A stretch of 64,000 nt of DNA from Streptomyces sp. KMM 9044 (GTDB lineage Bacteria; Actinomycetota; Actinomycetes; Streptomycetales; Streptomycetaceae): positions 6,510,001-6,574,000 of the forward strand of contig NZ_CP113910.1 in NCBI RefSeq assembly GCF_024701375.2, read 5' to 3'. The notes beneath the pieces are model-generated. The model saw only the letters and a list, made by a program, of their open reading frames with translations. It was not told where the DNA came from and did no database searches. Within the stretch, counting starts at the first letter, position 1. Each line of letters starts with the position of its first letter. The translations under genes and the position numbers were made by a program. Shown piece by piece: positions 57,014-64,000 of the stretch.

Positions 57014-57795
57014 ACCCGATCCGCCTGCTCGTCGTCACCGCCGTCGACGTCGAACGCGACGCCGTCGCGCGCGGCCTCGGCCCCACCGCGCCGGTCCGCT
57101 GCCCCGGTCTGCCGGGCCGCGAGATGATCAGGATCAACCACCCCTCGGGCAGCACCGGCCAAGGTGTCGCCTGCGGACCGTCGCCCGTCCGGCACCAGCC
57201 GTTGAGCGCGGACCTGGTGGCCGGGGGAGTGGGCCCGGCCGCCGCGGCGGCCGCCACCGACGCGGCTCTCACCGTGGCGGCCGTCCACCGGGACCCGTAC
57301 CACCTCGTCATCTCCGCCGGCATCGCGGGCGGGTTCGCGCCCGTCGCCGCCCCGGGCTCCGTCGTCGTCGCCGACCGCGTCATCGCCGCCGATCTGGGCT
57401 GCGAGACCCCCGACGGGTTCCTGTCCGCCGACAGCCTCGGATTCGGCGTCTGCGAGCACCCGTGCGCGCCGCATCTGGCCGCGGCCGTCGCCCGTGCCCT
57501 CGGCGCCGTCCACGCACCCGTGCTGACCGTCTCCACCGTCACGGGAACCGCGGAACGCGCACACGCCCTGCGGCGGCGCCACGCCGCCGCCGCCGAGGCG
57601 ATGGAGGGCTTCGGCGTCGCCGAGGCCGCCGCCGTCCACGGTGTCCCGCTGCTGGAGATCCGCACCATCTCCAACGCGGTCGGCCCCCGTGACCGCGCGG
57701 CCTGGCGCGTTCCCGAAGCCCTCGCCGCCCTCCGGGACGCCTTCGCCGCCCTGACCACCCTGCTCTCCCTCGGCGCCCCGCCCCCGTACACCTGA
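57010..57795 (+). CDS. mqnB: futalosine hydrolase
   Basis: 261 residues of the MTAN/nucleoside phosphorylase fold. Typical segments are LLVVTAVDVERDAV at the N-terminus, LVAGGVGPAAAAAATDAA, HLVISAGIAGGFAPVAAPGS and AMEGFGVAEAAAVHGVPLLE followed by IRTISNAVGPRDRAAW. MqnB cleaves futalosine (or its 6-amino form, depending on species) in the futalosine route to menaquinone. It is translationally coupled to rmlA (4-bp ATGA overlap). In streptomycetes menaquinone genes sit elsewhere in the chromosome, so this is unexpected in a PKS cluster. It could be a spare or resistant copy, or a nucleosidase recruited for another substrate. Confidence 0.85.
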   Translation: MNPIRLLVVTAVDVERDAVARGLGPTAPVRCPGLPGREMIRINHPSGSTGQGVACGPSPVRHQPLSADLVAGGVGPAAAAAATDAALTVAAVHRDPYHLVISAGIAGGFAPVAAPGSVVVADRVIAADLGCETPDGFLSADSLGFGVCEHPCAPHLAAAVARALGAVHAPVLTVSTVTGTAERAHALRRRHAAAAEAMEGFGVAEAAAVHGVPLLEIRTISNAVGPRDRAAWRVPEALAALRDAFAALTTLLSLGAPPPYT

Positions 57796-57808
57796 GCCCG
57801 CCAGGGCC

Positions 57809-57841
57809 CCGGACCTCCGTGCGCGCGATACGGCCGTCCGG
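57809..57841 (+). terminator. candidate hairpin after mqnB
   Basis: CCGGACCTCCGT (57809-57820) can pair with ACGGCCGTCCGG (57830-57841) with two mismatches around a 9-nt loop. It starts 13 bp after the mqnB stop. Weaker than the hairpin after PKS B. Confidence 0.5.
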
Positions 57842-57910
57842 GTACCGCCCGACCCCCGTCGCCTCCCGGTCACCGCTCCTGCCTGCGTGAACGGCGACCG
57901 AGCAGGATTT

Positions 57911-57926
57911 CCAAGGGTTTCCCCAG
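57911..57926. promoter_or_regulatory. possible LuxR-type operator upstream of PKS C
   Basis: CCAAGGGTTTCCCCAG agrees at 13 of 16 positions with the PimM-type consensus CTVGGGAWWTCCCBAG as I remember it, and shares GTTTCCCC with the PKS A promoter region. It lies in the 296-bp gap before PKS C, which otherwise shows no recognisable promoter. Confidence 0.3.
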
Positions 57927-58091
57927 AGAACCCCGCCGGGGGCCGAAAAAGGATCGCGGCCCGGGTCATGCTGTCCCCACCGCACGAGGAGCACACCGCC
58001 GGCCGGGCCGCCACCGGGTGCCCGGCCGCTGCACACGGCCCCGCGCGGACACCCGTCCCATCACCGAAACCGCATACCATGGGGGCAGTCC

Positions 58092-61000
58092 ATGACGAAG
58101 GAAGCGCAGCTTCGGGACTACCTCAAGCGGGTCACCCTCGATCTCCACAACACCCGCCGCAAGCTGAGGCAGTTGGAGACTCGCGAGCAGGAGCCCGTCG
58201 CCATCGTCGGCATGAGCTGCCGTCTGCCCGGCGATGTGCGCACCCCCGACGAGTTCTGGGACCTGCTGGTCTCCGGGACCGACGCGGTGACGGACTGGCC
58301 CGCCGACCGCGGCTGGCCCACGGCACCAGGGACACCGGCCGGCACCGGGGGCGGGCGCCACCGCGGCGGCTTCGTGCACGACGCGGACCGCTTCGACCCC
58401 GCCTTCTTCGGGATCTCCCCGCGCGAGGCCCTCGCCATGGACCCCCAGCAGCGCCTGCTGCTCGAAGTGGTCTGGGAGGCCTTCGAACGCGCCGGTATCG
58501 ACCCCCTCACGCTGCGCGGCAGCCGCTCCGGCGTCTTCGTCGGATGCAGCGACCAGGGCCACACCTCCGGCCTGCGCGACGTGCCCGACGACGTCCGGGG
58601 CCACCTGCTCACCGGCAACTCCATGTCCGTCCTCTCCGGCCGCGTCGCCTACGCCCTCGGCCTGGAGGGCCCCGCCGTCACCGTCGACACCGCCTGTTCC
58701 TCCTCCCTCGTCGCCCTGCACCTGGCCGCCCAGTCGCTGCGCTCCGGCGAGTGCTCCCTCGCGGTCGTCGGCGGCGTCACCGTCATGTCCAGCCCCGGCG
58801 CCTTCATCGAGTTCGACCGGCAGGGCGGCCTCGCCGGCGACGGCCGCTGCAAGGCGTTCGCCGACGACGCCGACGGCACCGGCTGGTCCGAGGGCGCCGG
58901 AACGATCGTCGTCGAACGGCTCTCCGACGCCCGCCGCAACGGCCACCGGGTACTCGCCGTCCTGCGCGGCAGCGCCGTCAACCAAGACGGTGCCTCCAAC
59001 GGACTCACCGCCCCCAACGGACAGTCCCAGCAACGCGTCATTCTCGCCGCGCTCGCCAACGCCTCACTCGCCCCGCAGGACGTGGACGCCGTCGAGGCGC
59101 ACGGCACCGGCACCAGCCTCGGTGACCCCATCGAGGCCCAGGCGCTCCTCGCCACCTACGGTCAGGGCCGTCCCGACGACCGTCCGCTGCTGCTCGGCTC
59201 CGCCAAGTCCAACATCGGCCACACCCAGGCGGCTGCGGGCGTCGTCGGTGTCATCAAGTCCGTCCTCGCCCTGCGCCACGGCGTCCTGCCGTCCACCCTG
59301 CACGCCGAACGCCCCTCCACCCACGTCGACTGGAGTGCCGGTCACGTCCGGCTGCTCACCGAGGCCGTCGACTGGCCCGGCTCCGACCACCCGCGCCGTG
59401 TCGGCGTCTCTGCCTTCGGTGTCTCCGGCACCAACGCCCACGCCATCATCGAACAGGCCCCCGAACCCGCCGGTGACGAGCCCGTCCCGGATGAGGCGCC
59501 GCGTGCCGCCCTCCCTGTGCTGCCCTGGCTCCTGTCCGCCCGCGACGAGGACTCCCTGCGAGCCCAGGCACACCGCCTGACCGCTCATGTGACCGAACAC
59601 CCGGACACTGACCCCTACGACCTGGCCGCCTCCCTGGCCACCACCCGCACCGCCCACCCCCACCGCGCCGCCCTTCTCGGCGCCGACCGTGCCGAACTCG
59701 TCGCCGCGCTGGCCGCGTTGGCGGACGGCGACTCCGCCGCCCAGGTCACCACCGGTACCGCGGGTGAGGGCCGGACGGCGTTCCTGTTCTCGGGTCAGGG
59801 TGCGCAGCGTGCGGGGATGGGGCGGGAGTTGTACGAGGCGTTCCCCGTCTTCGCGGATGCTTTCGATGCGGTGTGCGCGCGTGTCGGCTCCGAGTTGCGG
59901 GATGTGGTGTTCGGTGATGACGCGGGGTTGTTGAATCGTACGGAGTGGACGCAGCCCGCGTTGTTCGCGGTCGAGGTGGCACTGTTCCGGCTGGTCGAGT
60001 CGTTCGGGGTGCGTGCGGATTTCGTCATCGGTCATTCGGTCGGTGAGATTGCCGCGGCGCATGTGGCGGGGGTGTTGTCGCTGGAGGACGCGTGCGCCTT
60101 GGTCACCGCAAGGGGCCGGCTGATGCAGGAACTGCCCTCCGGCGGGGCGATGGTGGCGGTGGAGGCCACCGAGGACGAGGTTCTCCCCTTGCTGGACCCG
60201 GCGCAGGTGTCGGTCGCGGCGGTGAACGGTCCGCGGTCGGTGGTGATCGCCGGTGTCGAGGCCGCCGTGAGCGAGGCCGCCGGGGTACTGAAGGCGCGGG
60301 GCCGACGTACCTCCCGCCTCCGGGTCTCGCACGCGTTCCACTCGCCGTTGATGGAGCCGATGCTCGGCGCGTTCCGTGAGGTGGCGGAGCGGATCACCTA
60401 TGGAGCACCCGTCATCTCCGTCGTGTCGAATGTGACCGGACGTGTGGCCACCGACGGTGACCTGACGTCGGCCGAGTACTGGGTGCGTCACGTTCGTCAG
60501 GCGGTCCGGTTCGCCGACGGTGTGAGTGCTCTGGCGGCCGAGGGCGTGACGCGGTTCCTGGAGATCGGCCCCGACGGCACTCTCACCGCCCTCGCCCAGA
60601 ACTGCCTGTCGGACGGGCTGTTCGTCCCGCTGCTCCGCAAGGACGGTACGGAGAGCGGGACCCTGGTGACGGCCCTCGCGCGCCTGCATCTGGGAGGTGG
60701 GGCGGTGGACTGGTCCGCCTTCCTCCCCGGGGCCCGCCCCGTCGAACTGCCCACCTACGCCTTCCGACGCGACCGCTACTGGTTGGAGCGCTCCTACGCG
60801 GAGGACGGCTCGGCCGTCGACGCCTCTGGTCCGTACCACCGCGCCGTCTGGCGCCCTGTCGTCGGCCTGCCCGAGGCGGCCCGGCTGTCCGGGCGCTGGC
60901 TCGTCCTGCGTCCCGTCTCCCTGCACGGCGACGACGGATGGGACGGCGCGCTGACGGCCGCCCTGCTCGACGCGGGCGCCGAGCTGGTCACGGTCGATCA

Positions 61001-64000
61001 CCACCCTGGCGACGCCCGTGCCGAGTTCGCCCGGCGTATCGCCGCCACGGCCGGCGACGCCCCGCTCGCCGGCGTTCTCTCCCTGCTCGCACTGAATGGG
61101 CGAGAGGGCAGGGACGTGCCCGACGGCGTCGCCTCCACCGCCGCGCTCGTGCAGGCCCTCGGTGACGCCGGTGTCACGGCCCCGCTCTGGACACTCACCT
61201 GCGGAGCCGTCACCGCTGCGGAGGGCGATTCGGCGCCGGACCCGGACCAGGCCGCTGTCTGGGGCCTCGGCAGGGTCGCCGCTCTGGAGCACCCCGACCG
61301 CTGGGGCGGCCTGATCGACCTGCCGCACGCGCTTGACCGGCGGTCCACCACACGTCTCGTCAGCCTGCTCGCCGACGGCGCGACGGGCGGTCCGCGCGAG
61401 GACCAGGCCGCCGTCCGTGCCGGTGGACTCCTCGGCCGCCGCCTCGTTCCCGCGCCTGTGCAGTCCGAGGCGGCCTGGCGGCCCGCCGGAACGGTCCTGG
61501 TGACCGGCGGCACCGGTGCTCTCGGCGCCCGGGTGGCCCGCTGGGCGGCCCGGAACGGCGCCGCCCACCTGCTCCTGGTGAGCCGCACCGGTGCCCAGGA
61601 CCCGGGCGCCGACGCCCTGCACGCCGAACTCCGCGAACTCGGCGCCCAAGTCACCTTCGGCGCACTCGACCTGACCGACCGTGAGGCGCTGCGGGCACTG
61701 CTCGACGCTCACCCGGTGGACGCCGTGGTCCACACGGCCGGAGTACTGCAGGACGGGGTCCTCGACGGGCTCACCCCGCGTGCGCTGCGCACCGTCTTCG
61801 CGGCGAAGGCCGCTGGGGCACGGAACCTGGACGAGCTGACCCGGGACCGTGACCTCTCCGCCTTCGTCCTGTTCTCCTCCTTCGCCGGCACCGTCGGCTC
61901 CGCCGGACAGGCCAACTACGCCGCCGCCAACGCCGTCCTCGATGCCCTCGCCGAGCGGCGCCGGGGCGAGGGGCTGCCGGCCACGTCGATCGCGTGGGGC
62001 CCGTGGGCGGGCGGCGGCATGGCAGCCGACACCGACGCCGAGGGCCGCCAGCAGCGCGGCGGCGTCGGCCTCCTCGACCCCGAGCAGGCGCTCGACGCGC
62101 TCGAGGCCTGCGCCACGGACGGTCCGGCCGCGGTCCTCGTCGCCGACATCGACTGGGCACGCTTCGGTCCCGCCTTCACCGCCGTCCGCCCCAGCCCGCT
62201 GCTCGCCGAGGTCTACCACGCTCCGGAAGCTCCTCGGACCACGGCCACAGCCACCACCGGACTGCGGGTCCGCCTGGCCGGCCTCACCCCCGAGGCCCGA
62301 CAGCGTGAACTGCTCACCGAGGTCCGCACCCGGGCCGCCGCCGCACTCGGCTACGACGGTCCCGGGCAGGTGGGTGCTGAGCGGGCGTTCCGTGATCTGG
62401 GTGTGGATTCGTTGATCGCGGTGGAGTTGCGCAACGTCCTGGCGGCTGCCACAGGTGTCACTCTTCCGACGACGGTGGTCTTCGACCATCCCACTCCGCT
62501 GGCGCTGGCGGAGTTCTTGTACGGGGAGTTGTTCGGTGCGGACGGTGCCGCTGCGGCGGTGTCGGACGTGGCGGCCGTGGCGGTGCTGGACGAGCCGGTG
62601 GCGATCGTCGGTATGGCGTGTCGTTTCCCGGGTGGTGTGGAGTCGCCCGAGGATCTGTGGGCGATGCTGGCGGACGGCCGGGACGGCATCGGTGACTTCC
62701 CCACCGACCGTGGCTGGAACCTCGACCTCCTCTTCGCCCCGGATCCTGACAACCCCTACGCCAGCCACACCGCGCGAGGCGGCTTCCTCGACGGTGTCGG
62801 TGGTTTTGATGCGGAGTTCTTCGGGGTGTCGCCGCGTGAGGCGTTGGCGATGGATCCGCAGCAGCGGTTGTTGTTGGAGGCGTCGTGGCAGGCCGTGGAG
62901 CGGGCGGGTGTCGATCCTCGGTCGTTGCGTGGTTCGCGGGTGGGTGTGTTCGCGGGGACGAACGGTCAGGACTATCCGGCGTTGTTGAGCGTGTCGGAGG
63001 GCGACTTCGGCGGATACGTGGGCACCGGCAATGCGGCGAGTGTGGCCTCGGGCCGGGTGTCGTACGTGCTGGGCCTGGAGGGTCCGGCGGTGACCGTCGA
63101 CACCGCGTGTTCGTCATCGCTGGTCGCCCTGCATCTTGCGGTGCAGTCGCTGCGCAGCGGGGAGTGCGATCTGGCATTGGCCGGGGGTGTGACGGTGATG
63201 TCGACCCCGGGTGCTTTCGTGGAGTTCAGTCGTCAGGGGGGTCTGGCGGGTGACGGTCGGTGCAAGGCGTTCGCGGATGCGGCGGACGGGACGGGGTGGG
63301 GTGAGGGTGCGGGTGTGCTGCTGGTGGAGCGGTTGTCGGATGCGCGCCGTCATGGGCGTCGGGTTCTTGCGGTGGTGCGTGGTTCGGCGGTCAATCAGGA
63401 CGGTGCGTCGAACGGGCTGACGGCGCCGAACGGTCCGGCTCAGCAGCGGGTGATTCGTGCTGCGTTGGCGGGTGCGGGGGTGTCGGCGTCCGAGGTTGAT
63501 GTGGTGGAGGCGCACGGTACGGGGACGCGGTTGGGTGATCCGATCGAGGCGCAGGCGTTGCTGGCGACGTACGGCCGGGAGCGGGTCGAGGGCCGGCCGT
63601 TGTGGCTGGGTTCGGTGAAGTCGAATGTGGGTCATACGCAGGCGGCTGCGGGTGTGGCCGGTGTGATCAAGATGGTTGAGGCGCTGCGGCACGGTGTGCT
63701 GCCGGCGACGTTGCATGCGGATGAGCCGTCGTCGCAAGTGGACTGGTCGTCGGGTGGGGTGCAGCTGCTGACCGGGCAGCGGCCGTGGCCCGAGGTGGAG
63801 CGTGCGCGTCGTGCGGGTGTGTCGTCGTTCGGTCTGAGCGGTACCAACGCCCACGTCATCCTCGAAGAGGCGCCTGCCGAGAGCGTCGAGCCGACAGAGC
63901 CGACAGAGAACGCCGGGCTGCCCGTGATCCCGTGGGTGCTGTCCGGTCGCAGCGCCGAGGCCCTGCGTTCCCAGGCCGCCCGCCTGTTGGACGTCGTAAG
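58092..64000 (+). CDS. PKS C: module 6 KS-AT-KR-ACP and start of module 7, runs off the window
   Basis: Open from the ATG at 58092 to the last base. Docking helix [20 protein letters not shown], closely matching that of PKS B, then module 6: KS 58190-59450 (DTACSSS, EAHGTGT, KSNIGHT), AT 59770-60780 with GHSVG and HAFH (malonyl), KR 61485-62160 with [14 protein letters not shown] (the last Asp of LDD is kept) and NYAAAN (B type), no DH or ER, and ACP with LGVDSL near 62400. Module 7: KS from 62595 with DTACSSS and EAHGTGT, then the KS-AT linker, cut at 64000. The window ends before any AT signature, so the module 7 extender unit is unknown. Confidence 0.93.
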   Translation, partial: MTKEAQLRDYLKRVTLDLHNTRRKLRQLETREQEPVAIVGMSCRLPGDVRTPDEFWDLLVSGTDAVTDWPADRGWPTAPGTPAGTGGGRHRGGFVHDADRFDPAFFGISPREALAMDPQQRLLLEVVWEAFERAGIDPLTLRGSRSGVFVGCSDQGHTSGLRDVPDDVRGHLLTGNSMSVLSGRVAYALGLEGPAVTVDTACSSSLVALHLAAQSLRSGECSLAVVGGVTVMSSPGAFIEFDRQGGLAGDGRCKAFADDADGTGWSEGAGTIVVERLSDARRNGHRVLAVLRGSAVNQDGASNGLTAPNGQSQQRVILAALANASLAPQDVDAVEAHGTGTSLGDPIEAQALLATYGQGRPDDRPLLLGSAKSNIGHTQAAAGVVGVIKSVLALRHGVLPSTLHAERPSTHVDWSAGHVRLLTEAVDWPGSDHPRRVGVSAFGVSGTNAHAIIEQAPEPAGDEPVPDEAPRAALPVLPWLLSARDEDSLRAQAHRLTAHVTEHPDTDPYDLAASLATTRTAHPHRAALLGADRAELVAALAALADGDSAAQVTTGTAGEGRTAFLFSGQGAQRAGMGRELYEAFPVFADAFDAVCARVGSELRDVVFGDDAGLLNRTEWTQPALFAVEVALFRLVESFGVRADFVIGHSVGEIAAAHVAGVLSLEDACALVTARGRLMQELPSGGAMVAVEATEDEVLPLLDPAQVSVAAVNGPRSVVIAGVEAAVSEAAGVLKARGRRTSRLRVSHAFHSPLMEPMLGAFREVAERITYGAPVISVVSNVTGRVATDGDLTSAEYWVRHVRQAVRFADGVSALAAEGVTRFLEIGPDGTLTALAQNCLSDGLFVPLLRKDGTESGTLVTALARLHLGGGAVDWSAFLPGARPVELPTYAFRRDRYWLERSYAEDGSAVDASGPYHRAVWRPVVGLPEAARLSGRWLVLRPVSLHGDDGWDGALTAALLDAGAELVTVDHHPGDARAEFARRIAATAGDAPLAGVLSLLALNGREGRDVPDGVASTAALVQALGDAGVTAPLWTLTCGAVTAAEGDSAPDPDQAAVWGLGRVAALEHPDRWGGLIDLPHALDRRSTTRLVSLLADGATGGPREDQAAVRAGGLLGRRLVPAPVQSEAAWRPAGTVLVTGGTGALGARVARWAARNGAAHLLLVSRTGAQDPGADALHAELRELGAQVTFGALDLTDREALRALLDAHPVDAVVHTAGVLQDGVLDGLTPRALRTVFAAKAAGARNLDELTRDRDLSAFVLFSSFAGTVGSAGQANYAAANAVLDALAERRRGEGLPATSIAWGPWAGGGMAADTDAEGRQQRGGVGLLDPEQALDALEACATDGPAAVLVADIDWARFGPAFTAVRPSPLLAEVYHAPEAPRTTATATTGLRVRLAGLTPEARQRELLTEVRTRAAAALGYDGPGQVGAERAFRDLGVDSLIAVELRNVLAAATGVTLPTTVVFDHPTPLALAEFLYGELFGADGAAAAVSDVAAVAVLDEPVAIVGMACRFPGGVESPEDLWAMLADGRDGIGDFPTDRGWNLDLLFAPDPDNPYASHTARGGFLDGVGGFDAEFFGVSPREALAMDPQQRLLLEASWQAVERAGVDPRSLRGSRVGVFAGTNGQDYPALLSVSEGDFGGYVGTGNAASVASGRVSYVLGLEGPAVTVDTACSSSLVALHLAVQSLRSGECDLALAGGVTVMSTPGAFVEFSRQGGLAGDGRCKAFADAADGTGWGEGAGVLLVERLSDARRHGRRVLAVVRGSAVNQDGASNGLTAPNGPAQQRVIRAALAGAGVSASEVDVVEAHGTGTRLGDPIEAQALLATYGRERVEGRPLWLGSVKSNVGHTQAAAGVAGVIKMVEALRHGVLPATLHADEPSSQVDWSSGGVQLLTGQRPWPEVERARRAGVSSFGLSGTNAHVILEEAPAESVEPTEPTENAGLPVIPWVLSGRSAEALRSQAARLLDVV

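Noticed and set aside
1..64000. tRNA, rRNA, riboswitch or integrase/att signatures
   Set aside because: I saw no cloverleaf-like or conserved RNA sequence and no integrase gene; absence is by eye only.

Overview
The base composition (very GC-rich), third-position GC preference, large modular type I polyketide synthases and actinobacterial marker families (long-form RmlA, futalosine-pathway MqnB, a Streptomyces-type IS982 transposase relic) point to Streptomyces or a close relative. Most of the window is one end of a glycosylated polyketide (macrolide-like) biosynthetic gene cluster. It is entered from the left through ordinary chromosome and a zone of transposon and gene debris.

Layout. 1-4.1 kb is ordinary chromosome: a 5'-truncated Gfo/Idh/MocA oxidoreductase, apolipoprotein N-acyltransferase, a SnoaL-like protein, an SDR and a small conserved protein. 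4.1-7.3 kb is a decay zone: an IS982-type transposase with two in-frame stops and a frameshift, an orphan 3' gene fragment, an intact Uma2-family gene, a chimera of two broken dehydrogenase genes, the N-terminus of an amidohydrolase and a truncated integrase-type transposase. 7.7-21.3 kb (minus strand) holds a two-module PKS with a CoA-ligase loading domain (here PKS I), coupled to a KAS III-like acyltransferase gene. 21.6-23.3 kb is a dead IS1380-family transposase, itself split by a 140-bp MITE-like element. 24.0-25.4 kb holds a VC0807-type membrane protein and a TetR regulator. 25.5-27.9 kb (minus) holds a coupled NDP-hexose 3-ketoreductase and 2,3-dehydratase pair. From 28.2 kb to the right edge (plus) lie three PKS genes: PKS A (KSQ loading + modules 1-2), PKS B (modules 3-5) and PKS C (module 6 and the start of module 7). 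A rmlA-mqnB pair sits between B and C.

How it works together. PKS A starts the main chain by decarboxylating a probable methylmalonyl unit to propionyl. Modules 1-4 carry methylmalonyl-type ATs (YASH) and modules 5-6 malonyl-type ATs (HAFH). Every complete module has a KR and only module 5 has a DH. No thioesterase, P450, glycosyltransferase or pathway-specific activator is inside the window, so the cluster continues to the right. RmlA, the 2,3-dehydratase and the 3-ketoreductase supply part of a 2-deoxysugar pathway. PKS I looks able to build a short acyl chain from a CoA-ligase-selected starter, and the adjacent KAS III-like enzyme could move that chain onto the sugar or macrolide. This last step is inference.

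Main oddities: a one-base G-run deletion inside PKS A module 2 AT, nearly identical AT blocks shared by four modules, a ~2-kb direct repeat inside PKS I, a G-rich minisatellite in front of rmlA, a futalosine hydrolase gene inside a PKS cluster, and a palindrome in the divergent promoter that resembles a PAS-LuxR (PimM-type) operator.
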